A DNA stretch of 64,000 nt from Cardiobacteriaceae bacterium (GCA_030529365.1 JAUMXB010000001.1:186001-250000); one strand, 5' to 3'; positions 28,056 to 38,062 are shown, counted from the first letter of the stretch. The notes: a model not told the origin generated them from the sequence alone. Program-made: numbers and translations.

Positions 28056-31000
28056 TCAATAATGCAACGATATACTTTTGTCGCCAAAGCGTTCTTTCAG
28101 CGTGCCGAGCTGTTCGCCGCCAAAGCGGTAATGCCCGGGAATGCGCAGTTCGCCGCTCGCGGCAATGCTGTCGAGGCGCAGATGCAGCATGAGGCGCGCG
28201 CCGCTGTCATCGCGGCAGCCGGCGAGCAGGCTGAGCATGTCTTCCACGGCATTGCCCGCCCATTGCGCTTCATCGCCGTGGATGCGCAGTTCGCGCAGGA
28301 GCGCGATGCGCGCGGTGTCCATGTCGTGCAGTTCGATAAGGCCGAGCCGCCATTCGTCGCGGAAGAAGGCATAGCTGGCTTTCACTTTCACGACGAGCAC
28401 CGCATCCATTTTCAGCGCGTCGCGATATTTGCCGACGTCTTCTCCGAAGACGCCGAATTCGACGCGGCCAGAGCGGTCGTCGAGGGTGACGAAGGCCATG
28501 GGGCTGCCGTCTTTCTTGCTGTTGATGATGCGGATATCAACGACAAGGCCGCCGATGGTCATTTCCACGCCTTCGTCGCGCCGTCGCGGTTTCTCCCATT
28601 TTTCAAAGTTTTCCGCCACTTCCGCCAGCGTGTGCGTGCACATGGCGGTCAGCTCGTGGCGCACGGCGTTCACCGGATGATCGGTGAGGAAAAGGCCGAG
28701 GGTTTCTTTTTCGTATTCGAGCTGTTGGCGTTTTTCCCAGGCATCTTCGGGGCGGATGACGAGGGTTTCTTCCTGTTGCACGGCGCCGCCGCCAAACAGG
28801 CCGAACATGTCGCCCTGCTGGCTGGACTGGTTTTTGTGATGCTGTTCGGCGAGCTTGAAGGCTTGCGGTAGCGCGGCAAAGAGGCCGCCGCGATTGGGCT
28901 CGATCTGGTCGAACGCGCCGGCGCGGATCAGGGTTTCCAGGGTTTTCTTGTTGAGCTTTTTGATGTCCATGCGCTCGCAGAGATGGGTGAGCGAGCGGAA
29001 GGCGCCATTCTTGCGGCGCTCTTCGAGCAGGCGGCCGATGGCCGCTTCGCCCACGCCTTTCACGGCGCCGAGGCCGTAGATGATGTCGCCGTTGTCCACA
29101 GTAAAGGCGAAATCGGAGCGGTTGATGCACGGCGGGCGGATGGTCAGCCCCATGTCGAGGCATTCGTCGATGACGCGCACCAGCTTGTCGGTATGCTCCA
29201 TTTCCGAGGAGAGCACGGCCGCCATGAATTCGGCGGGATAATGCGCTTTCAGCCAGGCGGTGTGGTAGGAAAGGAGCGCGTAGGCGGCGGAGTGCGATTT
29301 GTTGAAGCCGTATTCGGCGAACTTGGCCATGAGGTCGAAGATGTCGCCCGCGAGTTTTTCGGCAACGTCGTTCGCGACTGCGCCCGCCACGAAAATGCCG
29401 CGATGGCGCGCCATTTCCTCGGCCTTTTTCTTGCCCATGGCGCGGCGCAGTTCGTCCGCGCCGCCCAGGGTGTATTTGGCGAGCACCTGCGCCACCTGCA
29501 TGACCTGCTCCTGATAGACCATGACGCCGTAGGTGGTGCGCAAGATCGGCTCCAGCGCCGGATGCGGATAGACGACTTCGGCCAAGCCGTGCTTGCGCGC
29601 GATGAAATCGTCCACCATGCCCGATTGCAGCGGGCCGGGGCGGAAAAGCGCGACCAGGGCGATGATGTCTTCAAAGGTATCGGGTTGCAGCTTTTTGATG
29701 AGGTTTTTCATGCCGCTCGATTCGAGCTGGAAAACTGCGGTGGTCTGGCAGGATTTCAGGAGTTTGAAGGTGGCCGGGTCGTCAAGGGCGACGTCGTTCA
29801 TGTTGAGCGGCGCTTCGCCGGTTTTGGCGCGCGCCCGGTTGACGTGGCCAAGCGCCCAGTCGATCACGGTGAGCGTGCGCAGCCCGAGGAAGTCGAATTT
29901 CACCAGGCCGACGGCTTCGATGTCGTCCTTGTCGAATTGCGTGGAAAGCCCGGCGCCCGCCGCTTCCGAGTAAATCGCGGAAAAATCGGTGAGGCGCGTC
30001 GGCGCAATGACCACGCCGCCCGCGTGCTTGCCGACGTTGCGCGCCAGCCCTTCGAGGCGCAGGGCGGTGTCGATGAGCTGTTTGGTGTCTTCGTCGTTAT
30101 CGTATTGCTCGATGAGCGTGGCGGACACGCGCTCCGGCTCTTCCGCGCTTTTCTTGCTGCGCCCGAGCGCATCGGACAGCGAGGTGCCCAGAGGCTTGGC
30201 CGGAATCATTTTCGAAATGCGGTCGCAGAAGGAATAGGAAAGCCCCATCACCCGCCCGACATCGCGCACCACCGCCTTGGCCGCCATGGTGCCGTGGGTG
30301 GCGATTTGCGAGACCTTGTCGTGCCCGTACTTGTCGGCCACATAGGCAATGACGCGGTCGCGCTTGTCCATGCAGAAATCGACGTCGAAGTCGGGCATGG
30401 AGACGCGCTCGGGGTTCAAAAAGCGCTCGAAAAGCAGGTCATAGGCGAGCGGATCGAGATCGGTGATGCCGAGCGCGTAGGCCACAAGCGAACCGGCGCC
30501 CGATCCGCGCCCCGGCCCTACGGGAATATCGTGATCTTTCGCCCATTGGATAAAGTCGGCAACGATCAGAAAATATCCCGGAAAACCCATGCTGTTGATG
30601 ACGCCGATTTCCGTATCGAGACGCGCGCGGTATTCCGCTTCCCTTTCCACGCGCACCGCCTCATCCGGGAAAAGCTGGACGAGACGCGCGGCAAGCCCTT
30701 CGTGCGAGCGCACGGCAAGGTGTTCTTCTATCGTCTGCCCGGCGGGAATGGGGAAATCGGGCAGGTAATTCTTGCCAAGGGTCAGCTCCAGATTGCAGCG
30801 TTTGGCAATCTCGCCGGCATTGGCAATCAGCTGCGGCGCATCGGCAAACAGCGCTGCCATTTCGGCATGGCTTTTCAGATGGTGTTCGGCGGTGAAATCG
30901 CGCGGGCGGCGCGTGTCATCAAGCAAATAGCCGCCGGAAATGCAGACGCGCGTTTCGTGAATGGGGAAATCATCCGCCTGCTCGAAACAGGCAAGATTGG

Positions 31001-31586
31001 TGGCCACCGCCGCCACGCCAAGCGCTTCGCCCAACTGCCGGCAGGCAGCGATATAGCCGCTTTCGCCCGCCTTGCCGTGCCGCGCGATTTGCAGGTAGTA
31101 GCGGTCGGCAAACACGCCCTGCCAATGGCGGATGCGGTTTTCCGCCTCGTCCGCCTTCTGCGCCAGCACGCATTGCCCGACATCGCCCTCCAGTCCGCCG
31201 GAAAGCGCGATCAGCCCTTCGCACTGTGCCGCATGCAGGCGATCTTCGTTGACGGCAATCACGCCGTGGCGCTGGTCTTCCTCGTAGGCAAAGCTCACCA
31301 GTTCGCACAGGTGCACAAAGCCCTGGTGGTTCATGGCGAGCAGCACGAGACGATAAATGCTGTCATCGGCAGCGCGCACGGACAAGTCACAGCCAATGAT
31401 CGGCTTCACGCCGAGCGCGCGCGCTTTCTTGTAGAACTTGACCGCGCCGTAGAGATTGTTGCGGTCGGTGAGCGCAATCGCGGACGCGCCCTCGCGCGCG
31501 GCAAAGGCGGCAATCTGCTCTACCGTGAGAATGCTGTCGATCAGGGAAAATTCGCTGTGGGTATGGAGATGAACAAAATCGGACAT
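28056..31586 (-). CDS. dnaE: DNA polymerase III alpha subunit
   Basis: 1176 aa, the replicative polymerase catalytic subunit. It opens with the PHP domain (FVHLHTHSEFSLIDSI). The palm follows with GPGRGSGAGSLVAYALGI and the catalytic PDFDVDFCMDKRDRVI (three aspartates), then RPGPLQSGMVDDFI, EYGFNKSHSAAYALLSYHTA, a helix-hairpin-helix segment and an OB domain near the C-terminus. ATG 31586 begins the conserved protein; an upstream ATG at 31658 would add an unrelated leader. It faces hemB over a 220-bp gap. The neighbours are not replication genes. Confidence 0.97.
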   Translation of the reverse strand: MSDFVHLHTHSEFSLIDSILTVEQIAAFAAREGASAIALTDRNNLYGAVKFYKKARALGVKPIIGCDLSVRAADDSIYRLVLLAMNHQGFVHLCELVSFAYEEDQRHGVIAVNEDRLHAAQCEGLIALSGGLEGDVGQCVLAQKADEAENRIRHWQGVFADRYYLQIARHGKAGESGYIAACRQLGEALGVAAVATNLACFEQADDFPIHETRVCISGGYLLDDTRRPRDFTAEHHLKSHAEMAALFADAPQLIANAGEIAKRCNLELTLGKNYLPDFPIPAGQTIEEHLAVRSHEGLAARLVQLFPDEAVRVEREAEYRARLDTEIGVINSMGFPGYFLIVADFIQWAKDHDIPVGPGRGSGAGSLVAYALGITDLDPLAYDLLFERFLNPERVSMPDFDVDFCMDKRDRVIAYVADKYGHDKVSQIATHGTMAAKAVVRDVGRVMGLSYSFCDRISKMIPAKPLGTSLSDALGRSKKSAEEPERVSATLIEQYDNDEDTKQLIDTALRLEGLARNVGKHAGGVVIAPTRLTDFSAIYSEAAGAGLSTQFDKDDIEAVGLVKFDFLGLRTLTVIDWALGHVNRARAKTGEAPLNMNDVALDDPATFKLLKSCQTTAVFQLESSGMKNLIKKLQPDTFEDIIALVALFRPGPLQSGMVDDFIARKHGLAEVVYPHPALEPILRTTYGVMVYQEQVMQVAQVLAKYTLGGADELRRAMGKKKAEEMARHRGIFVAGAVANDVAEKLAGDIFDLMAKFAEYGFNKSHSAAYALLSYHTAWLKAHYPAEFMAAVLSSEMEHTDKLVRVIDECLDMGLTIRPPCINRSDFAFTVDNGDIIYGLGAVKGVGEAAIGRLLEERRKNGAFRSLTHLCERMDIKKLNKKTLETLIRAGAFDQIEPNRGGLFAALPQAFKLAEQHHKNQSSQQGDMFGLFGGGAVQQEETLVIRPEDAWEKRQQLEYEKETLGLFLTDHPVNAVRHELTAMCTHTLAEVAENFEKWEKPRRRDEGVEMTIGGLVVDIRIINSKKDGSPMAFVTLDDRSGRVEFGVFGEDVGKYRDALKMDAVLVVKVKASYAFFRDEWRLGLIELHDMDTARIALLRELRIHGDEAQWAGNAVEDMLSLLAGCRDDSGARLMLHLRLDSIAASGELRIPGHYRFGGEQLGTLKERFGDKSISLHY

Positions 31587-31662
31587 GGGACGGGCGCGGC
31601 GAAAGAAAGGCGCGTAGCTTACCCGATTCGCCGCAACGCGCCAACCATGCAGCAACAACAGT

Positions 31663-31747
31663 GGTATATTTTCTCATAAATAAGCGCTTCTTGCGAGAAA
31701 ATTTTGCATATAAAGCGCTTTATTATGGTAAAAAATAACTATTTCAA
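31663..31747. repeat. AAGCGCTT intergenic element, copy 12 (two cores)
   Basis: Cores 31682-31689 and 31713-31720, 31 bp apart. Arms are ATTTTCTCATAAAT and GGTAAAAAATAACTATTTC. It lies in the divergent dnaE/hemB promoter region. Confidence 0.9.
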
Positions 31748-31759
31748 AGCAAAATATGA

Positions 31760-32806
<1,047 letters not shown>

Positions 32807-32837
32807 AGTGGGTACAAAATCATCATAAAAATACCAA

Positions 32838-32921
32838 AAATAATTATTTTTTACCATCAATAAGCGCTTATTATGATAAAAAGTCATCATACAAAGCGCT
32901 TTTCATAGTCATTTTTTACCA
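32838..32921. repeat. AAGCGCTT intergenic element, copy 13 (two cores, TCATCAT linker)
   Basis: Cores 32862-32869 and 32894-32901, 32 bp apart. The linker is GATAAAAAGTCATCATACA and the outer arms AATTATTTTTTACCA and AGTCATTTTTTACCA. It lies eight bases before aroE. Confidence 0.92.
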
Positions 32922-32929
32922 CACACACC

Positions 32930-33715
32930 ATGACCTATCATTGCGCCGTACTCGGCAACCCCATCGCCCACTCCCAATCCCCCGAGATTCACGCCCGCTT
33001 TGCCCGCGAGCACGGCATCGCTCTCGACTACACGCGCATTCTCGTCGAGCCGGGGCATTTCGCGTCCATCGTTCGCGATTTCTTCGCGCGCGGCGGCACG
33101 GGGCTCAACGTCACCCTGCCCTGCAAGGAAGAAGCCTTTGCACTTGCCACGCGCCACACGCCCTACGCGCAAACTGCCAGAGCCGCCAATACCCTGTGGA
33201 TGGCGGACGACGAACTGTGGGCAGACAACACCGACGGCCGCGGCCTCGTTCGCGCCCTCAGCCATGATCACCAATATCCCCTGCAAGGCAAACGCATCCT
33301 GCTGCTCGGCGCGGGCGGCGCCGCGCGCGGCGTGGTGCTGCCGCTTTGCGAAGCGCAGCCCGCCGTCATCCATATCGCCAACCGCACCCTCGACAAGGCG
33401 CAAGCCATCGTCGCCGAACACGCGCACATCGGCGTGCCGCTGGAAGCGCTTGCCCTCGACGGGCTTGCCGACCGCTACGATCTCATCATCAACGCTACCT
33501 CGGCCGGGCTTTCCGGCGCCGCACTGGCCCTGCCCGACAGCATCCATCACGAAAAAACCCTCGCCTACGACATGGTTTACGGCAAAGACACCCCCTTTCT
33601 CGCCTGGGCGCGCGCGCGCAATCTCGCTGCGCACGACGGCCATTCCATGCTCGTCAACCAGGCATACTTGAGCTTTTGCCAATGGTTTCAAATTGATTCG
33701 GAATCCCGCCCATGA
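32930..33715 (+). CDS. aroE: Shikimate dehydrogenase
   Basis: 261 aa. It reduces 3-dehydroshikimate with NADPH in aromatic amino-acid synthesis. Substrate-binding HSQSPEIH and GLNVTLPCKEEA (catalytic Lys) are visible, with ADNTDGRGLVRAL (catalytic Asp) and the cofactor loop LLLGAGGAARGVVL followed by IANRT. It is slightly shorter than the E. coli enzyme at its C-terminus. The stop overlaps the apbC start as ATGA. Confidence 0.94.
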   Translation: MTYHCAVLGNPIAHSQSPEIHARFAREHGIALDYTRILVEPGHFASIVRDFFARGGTGLNVTLPCKEEAFALATRHTPYAQTARAANTLWMADDELWADNTDGRGLVRALSHDHQYPLQGKRILLLGAGGAARGVVLPLCEAQPAVIHIANRTLDKAQAIVAEHAHIGVPLEALALDGLADRYDLIINATSAGLSGAALALPDSIHHEKTLAYDMVYGKDTPFLAWARARNLAAHDGHSMLVNQAYLSFCQWFQIDSESRP

Positions 33716-34770
33716 ACGACATCCAGACCCTCATCCAGGATTGGCACGATCCGGTGCTCGGCCTCAAGCCCTTTGCCAAACAGAAAATCACCTTTGCAGA
33801 CGGCATCCTGACGCTTGTCACCGGCTTTCCCTGCACGCTGGAGCACACCCGCCTTGAAGCGGCGGTGCGCGCCCTGCTTGCCGAACACGGCATCGCGGTA
33901 AAAAAAATCCGCTTTCAGGTCAATATCAAGGCGCACGCCGTGCAGGCCGGGCTGAAACCGCTCCCCGGCGTGAAAAACATCATCGCCGTCGCTTCCGGCA
34001 AGGGCGGCGTCGGCAAATCCACGCTGTCCGTCAACCTCGCCATTGCCCTCTCCCAGCAGGGCGCGAACGTGGGGCTGCTGGATGCCGACCTCTACGGCCC
34101 GAGCCAGGCGATGATGCTCGGCGGCGCCACCGCGCCGGACACCCTCGACGGCAAAACCATCCAGCCCGTCTGGCGGCACGGCCTGCAAACGCTCTCCATC
34201 GGCGACCTCGTCACCGAAGACACCGCCATGATCTGGCGCGGCCCCATGGTCACGCAAACGCTCATGCAGCTCCTCTCTGAATGCCAGTGGCACGAACTCG
34301 ACTACCTCGTGATCGATCTCCCGCCCGGCACCGGCGACACGCAATTGACCCTCGCCCAGCAAATTCCCGTCGCGGGCGCCGTCATCGTCACCACGCCGCA
34401 GGAAATCGCCCTGCTCGATGCGAAAAAGGCCAAAACCATGTTCGACAAAGTCTCCATCCCCGTTTTGGGACTGGTGGAAAACATGAGCCATTACCGCTGC
34501 CCGAACTGCGGCCACGAGGCGCACATCTTCGGCCACGACGGCGGCAAAGCGCTTGCCGCGCGTTACCAGTTGCCGCTTCTCGGGCAAATCCCGCTCGACC
34601 CCGGCATCCGCGCCCAGGCCGACCAGGGCAACCCCACCGCTGCCGCCGATCCGCACGGCGAACTCGCCCGCCTCTACCAGACCATTGCCGCGCGCACCGC
34701 CGCGCAACTGGCCTCGCGGCAAAAGAGCTTCACCCAGGCGTTTCCGAAAATCGTGGTGGAACGCGGATAA
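33712..34770 (+). CDS. apbC: Iron-sulfur cluster carrier Mrp/ApbC
   Basis: 352 aa. An N-terminal MIP18/DUF59-like domain (about 5-75) is followed by a P-loop ATPase with deviant Walker A SGKGGVGKST (residues 95-104), LDADLYGPSQ, DLPPGTGD and the C-terminal CPNCG that can hold a bridging Fe-S cluster. The ApbC/Mrp/NBP35 group carries and delivers Fe-S clusters in the cytoplasm. It is co-translated with aroE, an arrangement with no obvious metabolic link. Confidence 0.93.
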   Translation: MNDIQTLIQDWHDPVLGLKPFAKQKITFADGILTLVTGFPCTLEHTRLEAAVRALLAEHGIAVKKIRFQVNIKAHAVQAGLKPLPGVKNIIAVASGKGGVGKSTLSVNLAIALSQQGANVGLLDADLYGPSQAMMLGGATAPDTLDGKTIQPVWRHGLQTLSIGDLVTEDTAMIWRGPMVTQTLMQLLSECQWHELDYLVIDLPPGTGDTQLTLAQQIPVAGAVIVTTPQEIALLDAKKAKTMFDKVSIPVLGLVENMSHYRCPNCGHEAHIFGHDGGKALAARYQLPLLGQIPLDPGIRAQADQGNPTAAADPHGELARLYQTIAARTAAQLASRQKSFTQAFPKIVVERG

Positions 34771-34785
34771 TCGCTTTTCAGTAAT

Positions 34786-34874
34786 TTATAATTCTTTTTT
34801 AACACGAATAAGCGCTTATCGCGATAAAATTTCTCACGATAAGCGCTTATTTGTGAGAAATTTTCTCATTCGCC
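34786..34874. repeat. AAGCGCTT intergenic element, copy 14 (two cores)
   Basis: Cores 34810-34817 and 34841-34848, 31 bp apart, both within ATAAGCGCTTAT. The right arm TGAGAAATTTTCTCA (34854-34868) contains, on the minus strand, the TGA stop of the asparaginase gene. Confidence 0.92.
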
Positions 34875-35804
34875 ATACATGGCCACTTCCACCGCACCAT
34901 CGTCATACACGCAGGCGCGGTACATCCCTGCCGTATTGAACGGCAGGCAGACATTGCCGGCCTGATCGATGGCAATCATGCCGCCCGCGCCGCCGAGAGC
35001 CGGCAAGGTTTCGTGCACCACGCGACGGCAGGCCTCCGCCAGCGGCAAACCGGCATGCGCCATCAGCGCCGCCACCTCATAGGCAGCCAGGCTGCGGATA
35101 AAATGCTCGCCGTGGCCGGTGCAGGAAATGGCGCAAGTGCGGTCATTGGCATAGCAACCCGCGCCAATCAGCGGCGAATCGCCGACGCGCCCCGGCATTT
35201 TGTTGGTCATGCCGCCGGTGGAAGTGGCGGCGGCGAGATGCCCGCGCTTGTCGCGCGCCACCGCGCCCACTGTGCCCATCTTGCGATTCTCGTCGAGCGG
35301 CGCATCGTGATCGAGCGCCGTCAGCGCCTGTCCGCGCGCGGCAAGCCATTGCTCGCGGCGCATGGCCGTCGTGAAATAGCCGTTATCCACCATCGCAAGC
35401 CCCTGCGCTTCGGCAAACGCTTCCGCGCCCGCACCGATCAGGAGCACGTGCACACTCTTCTCCATGACGGCGCGCGCCGCCAGCACCGGATTTTTCACGC
35501 GGCACACCCCGGCAACCGCGCCACAGGCAAGCGTCGCGCCATCCATGATGGCAGCGTCGAGTTCGTGCCTGCCATCGCGGGTGAGCACCGCGCCGCGCCC
35601 GGCATTGAAGAGCGGTTCGTCTTCCAGCAGACGCACGGCATGGGCGACGGCTGCCACGGCGCTCGCCCCTTCGCGCAGCAAATCCGCACCCGCGCGCACG
35701 ATATCTTCCAGCGCCTCGCGATAGCGCGCCGCTTCTGCCGCACTGTGCCGCCCGATGGCGCCAGCGCCGCCGTGAATGGCAATCAAAGCCTTGCCTCGCG
35801 CCAT
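34866..35804 (-). CDS. iaaA: Isoaspartyl peptidase / L-asparaginase (Ntn hydrolase)
   Basis: 312 aa precursor that self-cleaves into two chains. The nucleophile lies in KMGTVGAVARD, with Thr178 as the new N-terminus after autoproteolysis (Thr179 in the E. coli enzyme). The substrate region GRVGDSPLIGAGCYA and GHGEHFIR are also typical. It hydrolyses beta-aspartyl dipeptides and asparagine. The start is two bases after the stop of the upstream M55 peptidase, so the pair forms a peptide-degradation unit. The stop codon is inside an intergenic element. Confidence 0.92.
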   Translation of the reverse strand: MARGKALIAIHGGAGAIGRHSAAEAARYREALEDIVRAGADLLREGASAVAAVAHAVRLLEDEPLFNAGRGAVLTRDGRHELDAAIMDGATLACGAVAGVCRVKNPVLAARAVMEKSVHVLLIGAGAEAFAEAQGLAMVDNGYFTTAMRREQWLAARGQALTALDHDAPLDENRKMGTVGAVARDKRGHLAAATSTGGMTNKMPGRVGDSPLIGAGCYANDRTCAISCTGHGEHFIRSLAAYEVAALMAHAGLPLAEACRRVVHETLPALGGAGGMIAIDQAGNVCLPFNTAGMYRACVYDDGAVEVAMYGE

Positions 35805-35806
35805 GT

Positions 35807-36634
35807 TTAGCCCCGCAATGCCGCCGACGCGGCAGAAAACAGGTTCAGCACCCGCATCACGCGGCGCATGCTCGTTTCCGTAAAGGCCACCGTTGTGCCA
35901 TCCACGCGCTCGCTATCCGGGAGCAGCGCGAAAAGATCGGCAAGCGCCGGATTGTTGGCGCGCACGGTGCAGCGGTACGGCGCATCCATCACAAAAAGCG
36001 CCGGTTTTTTCCGCACGGCAGCGCGCACTGCCGCTTCCACGCCGCGCTGCAACGCATCGCAAAGCGCTGCTGGCGACAGGTTCGCCGCCGCATAATCGCC
36101 AAGCGCCGTCTTGCTTTGCAGCCAGTGCACATCGGGGAAAAAGGCGCGGTTCTCGGCAATGAAATGCTGGTCGCCACTGGCAAAAACCAGCGGCACGCCC
36201 AGCTCGCCAGCGAGCAGCCCGTAAAGCCCCGCTTCGCCCAGCGATACGCCGTTCACGGCAATATCGGCAAACGCGAAACCGTTGATGGTATGCGCGAGCA
36301 CGCCCTGCCCGCCCGCCTTGCTGTGATAACCGACCAGCACCAGCGCGTCTGCTTCCTCTATCACGCTCGCCAGCATACCGTCCGCCCGCGGCTTGCCGCT
36401 GACCAGCACGGCGCGGCTGTCCATGTCATCCGCCGCCATATTGCGGAAGCCGCCATGCGCATCCGCGATCCACACCGTCTCCGCACCGCCGGCAAAAGCA
36501 CCAGCCGCCGCGGCATTGGCTTCCGCTGCCATCCAGCGTCGCGCCCGTTCGTATTCGGCATTGCCCGGACGGGTCTGCTTGGGATGCACCACCCCGGCCA
36601 CGCCTTCGATATCAACGGAAATCAGGACTTTCAT
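35807..36634 (-). CDS. M55-family D-aminopeptidase (DppA-like)
   Basis: 275 aa. The zinc ligands known from B. subtilis DppA are in place: MKVLISVDIEG (Asp8, Glu10), IADAHGG (His60), GYHSKAG (His104), the catalytic AHTING (His115) and GEAGLYG (Glu134, one residue later than in DppA). DppA removes N-terminal D-amino acids, typically D-Ala from cell-wall-derived peptides. ATG 36634 has GGGAG upstream; a further ATG at 36679 lies inside an intergenic element and was rejected. It is coupled to iaaA, not to a dpp transporter. Confidence 0.88.
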   Translation of the reverse strand: MKVLISVDIEGVAGVVHPKQTRPGNAEYERARRWMAAEANAAAAGAFAGGAETVWIADAHGGFRNMAADDMDSRAVLVSGKPRADGMLASVIEEADALVLVGYHSKAGGQGVLAHTINGFAFADIAVNGVSLGEAGLYGLLAGELGVPLVFASGDQHFIAENRAFFPDVHWLQSKTALGDYAAANLSPAALCDALQRGVEAAVRAAVRKKPALFVMDAPYRCTVRANNPALADLFALLPDSERVDGTTVAFTETSMRRVMRVLNLFSAASAALRG

Positions 36635-36658
36635 TTTTACTCCCTCAAAAATCACCCG

Positions 36659-36716
36659 AAAATAGTTGTTTTTTACCATCCATAAGCGCTTTTAACGGTA
36701 AAAAATAACTATTTTA
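36659..36716. repeat. AAGCGCTT intergenic element, copy 15 (single core, complete arms)
   Basis: Core 36684-36691 at the centre of a long inverted repeat: AAAATAGTTGTTTTTTACC on the left, GGTAAAAAATAACTATTTT on the right (one mismatch). This is the clearest complete single-core unit, about 58 bp. Confidence 0.92.
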
Positions 36717-36739
36717 TGCTTAGAAACAAAACAATATTT

Positions 36740-37010
36740 CATCACCAACTCTTTGTAGCCAGAGATACAGCGCCCGCCATCCTGCTACAAAGTGCTTCAA
36801 ATCCCCTTGGGCGCAGCCGTAGACGCGGGGTTTTTTTGGCGGGGTTACGGGCTTGGGTGTTTGAGCGCAGCGAGTTCCCAAGCCCGCCGCCGAAAGCCAC
36901 GCGGCAAGGGAAAACTGCGCCCCGGGGTCGCCTTTCTTTGGTTACTTTCTTTGGCGACGCAAAGAAAGTAACCGGCCGCGCGGCCGTGAAGCGCAATCTC
37001 TACAAAATAC
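36740..37010. repeat. Palindrome-rich repeat cluster
   Basis: Gene-free stretch with three recognisable parts. One is a segment with GCTACAAAGTGCTTCAAA at 36784, shared with 59.9 kb. Another is a hairpin GGGCTTGGG/CCCAAGCCC (36849-36885). The third is a perfect 14-bp stem GGTTACTTTCTTTG/CAAAGAAAGTAACC with a six-base loop (36940-36973). The rest of the 36717-37120 gap shows no gene. Confidence 0.75.
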
Positions 37011-37120
37011 CTTGTCTCCAATTACTGCCACAGACGCCAATGAAACCTCTAACACTCAAAAATATTTTCCATTTTTCATAGCGATGGTAGATGAACCTAC
37101 CAATAGTCGGTAATTGGAAA

Positions 37121-38062
37121 TCAATATATCCCCATCGCGGCCAACTGCTCCCTCTGCTGCGGCGACAGTCGCTGCACTTCCACCTTTCCCTCGCCGCCCG
37201 GAATTTCCACGATATAGCGCGGCAATGCCAGCCCGGACAGGCGCTGGCGCAAGCCGTGATACAGCGCTTCGCCTTCGGCAAGGCTCAGGCGGAAATGCGA
37301 TGTGCCTTTCGCCAGATCGAGATGGTGCAAATAATAAGGCGCGATATGGTGGTCGAGAAACGCGTTCATCAAATCGGCAAGCGCTGCCACGCTGTCGTTC
37401 ACGCCCTTGAGCAGCACGCTTTGCGACAGCAGCATGGACTCGCGCCGCAGCATGGCGAGCGCTGCCTGTGCCTCGCGGCCAAATTCGCGGGCATGATTGG
37501 CATGAATGATCACCACAAGCGGCTTGCCCGCTGCCAGCAGGGCATCGAGCATGGCCTGGCTGATGCGCTCCGGCGCCACCACCGGCACGCGCGTATGTAC
37601 GCGCACGCGGCGCACATGGGCAATCTCTTGCAGCGGCGCCAGATATTGGCGGATTTTCGCGGGCGACAGCGTCAAGGGATCTCCGCCGGAAAGAATCACT
37701 TCCTCGATGCCCGCATCGCCACGGATATAATCCAGCGCCGCCTCGCGCGCATCCGCATCCGGCGCTTCGCCCTTGCGGCCAATAAAATCCTTGCGAAAAC
37801 AGAAGCGGCAATAGACGGCGCAAGTCGGCGTGATTTTCCACAAAACCCGGTTGCGATAGCGATGCACCAGAAACGGCACCGGCGAATGGACGAAATCGCC
37901 AATGGGATCATGGCGCTCCGCCGGCAGAATCTCCAGTTCGCGCGCATCGGGCAGAAACTGGCGGCCGATGCCGTCCTGCGCGTCTGCCATTTGCGCGCGC
38001 ATGCGCGGCGTAATGCCGAGCTGGTAGGCGCTCGTCACCAATTCCTGCCAGTCAGGGCGCAT
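37121..38062 (-). CDS. epmB: EF-P beta-lysylation protein EpmB (lysine 2,3-aminomutase-like)
   Basis: 313 aa radical-SAM enzyme. The cluster motif CAVYCRFCF (Cys81, Cys85, Cys88) is followed by VILSGGDPLTLSP and RVHTRVPVVAPERIS, with the late PYYLHHLDLAKGTSHF typical of the aminomutase family. EpmB converts alpha-lysine to beta-lysine for attachment to elongation factor P by EpmA. Its length matches EpmB, not the longer clostridial KamA. Neither epmA nor efp is in the window. It is the last gene of the trpC-to-epmB operon and overlaps the upstream gene by 11 bases. Confidence 0.88.
   Translation of the reverse strand: MRPDWQELVTSAYQLGITPRMRAQMADAQDGIGRQFLPDARELEILPAERHDPIGDFVHSPVPFLVHRYRNRVLWKITPTCAVYCRFCFRKDFIGRKGEAPDADAREAALDYIRGDAGIEEVILSGGDPLTLSPAKIRQYLAPLQEIAHVRRVRVHTRVPVVAPERISQAMLDALLAAGKPLVVIIHANHAREFGREAQAALAMLRRESMLLSQSVLLKGVNDSVAALADLMNAFLDHHIAPYYLHHLDLAKGTSHFRLSLAEGEALYHGLRQRLSGLALPRYIVEIPGGEGKVEVQRLSPQQREQLAAMGIY

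Noticed and set aside
28983-31679. 898-codon open frame on the plus strand opposite dnaE
   Set aside because: It is the GC-rich antisense shadow of dnaE. The translation is low-complexity and resembles no protein, while dnaE has all its motifs.
36635-36679. Upstream ATG for the M55 peptidase
   Set aside because: It lies within element copy 15 (reading MVKNNYF); the internal ATG at 36634 has GGGAG and begins the conserved MKVLISVDIEG.
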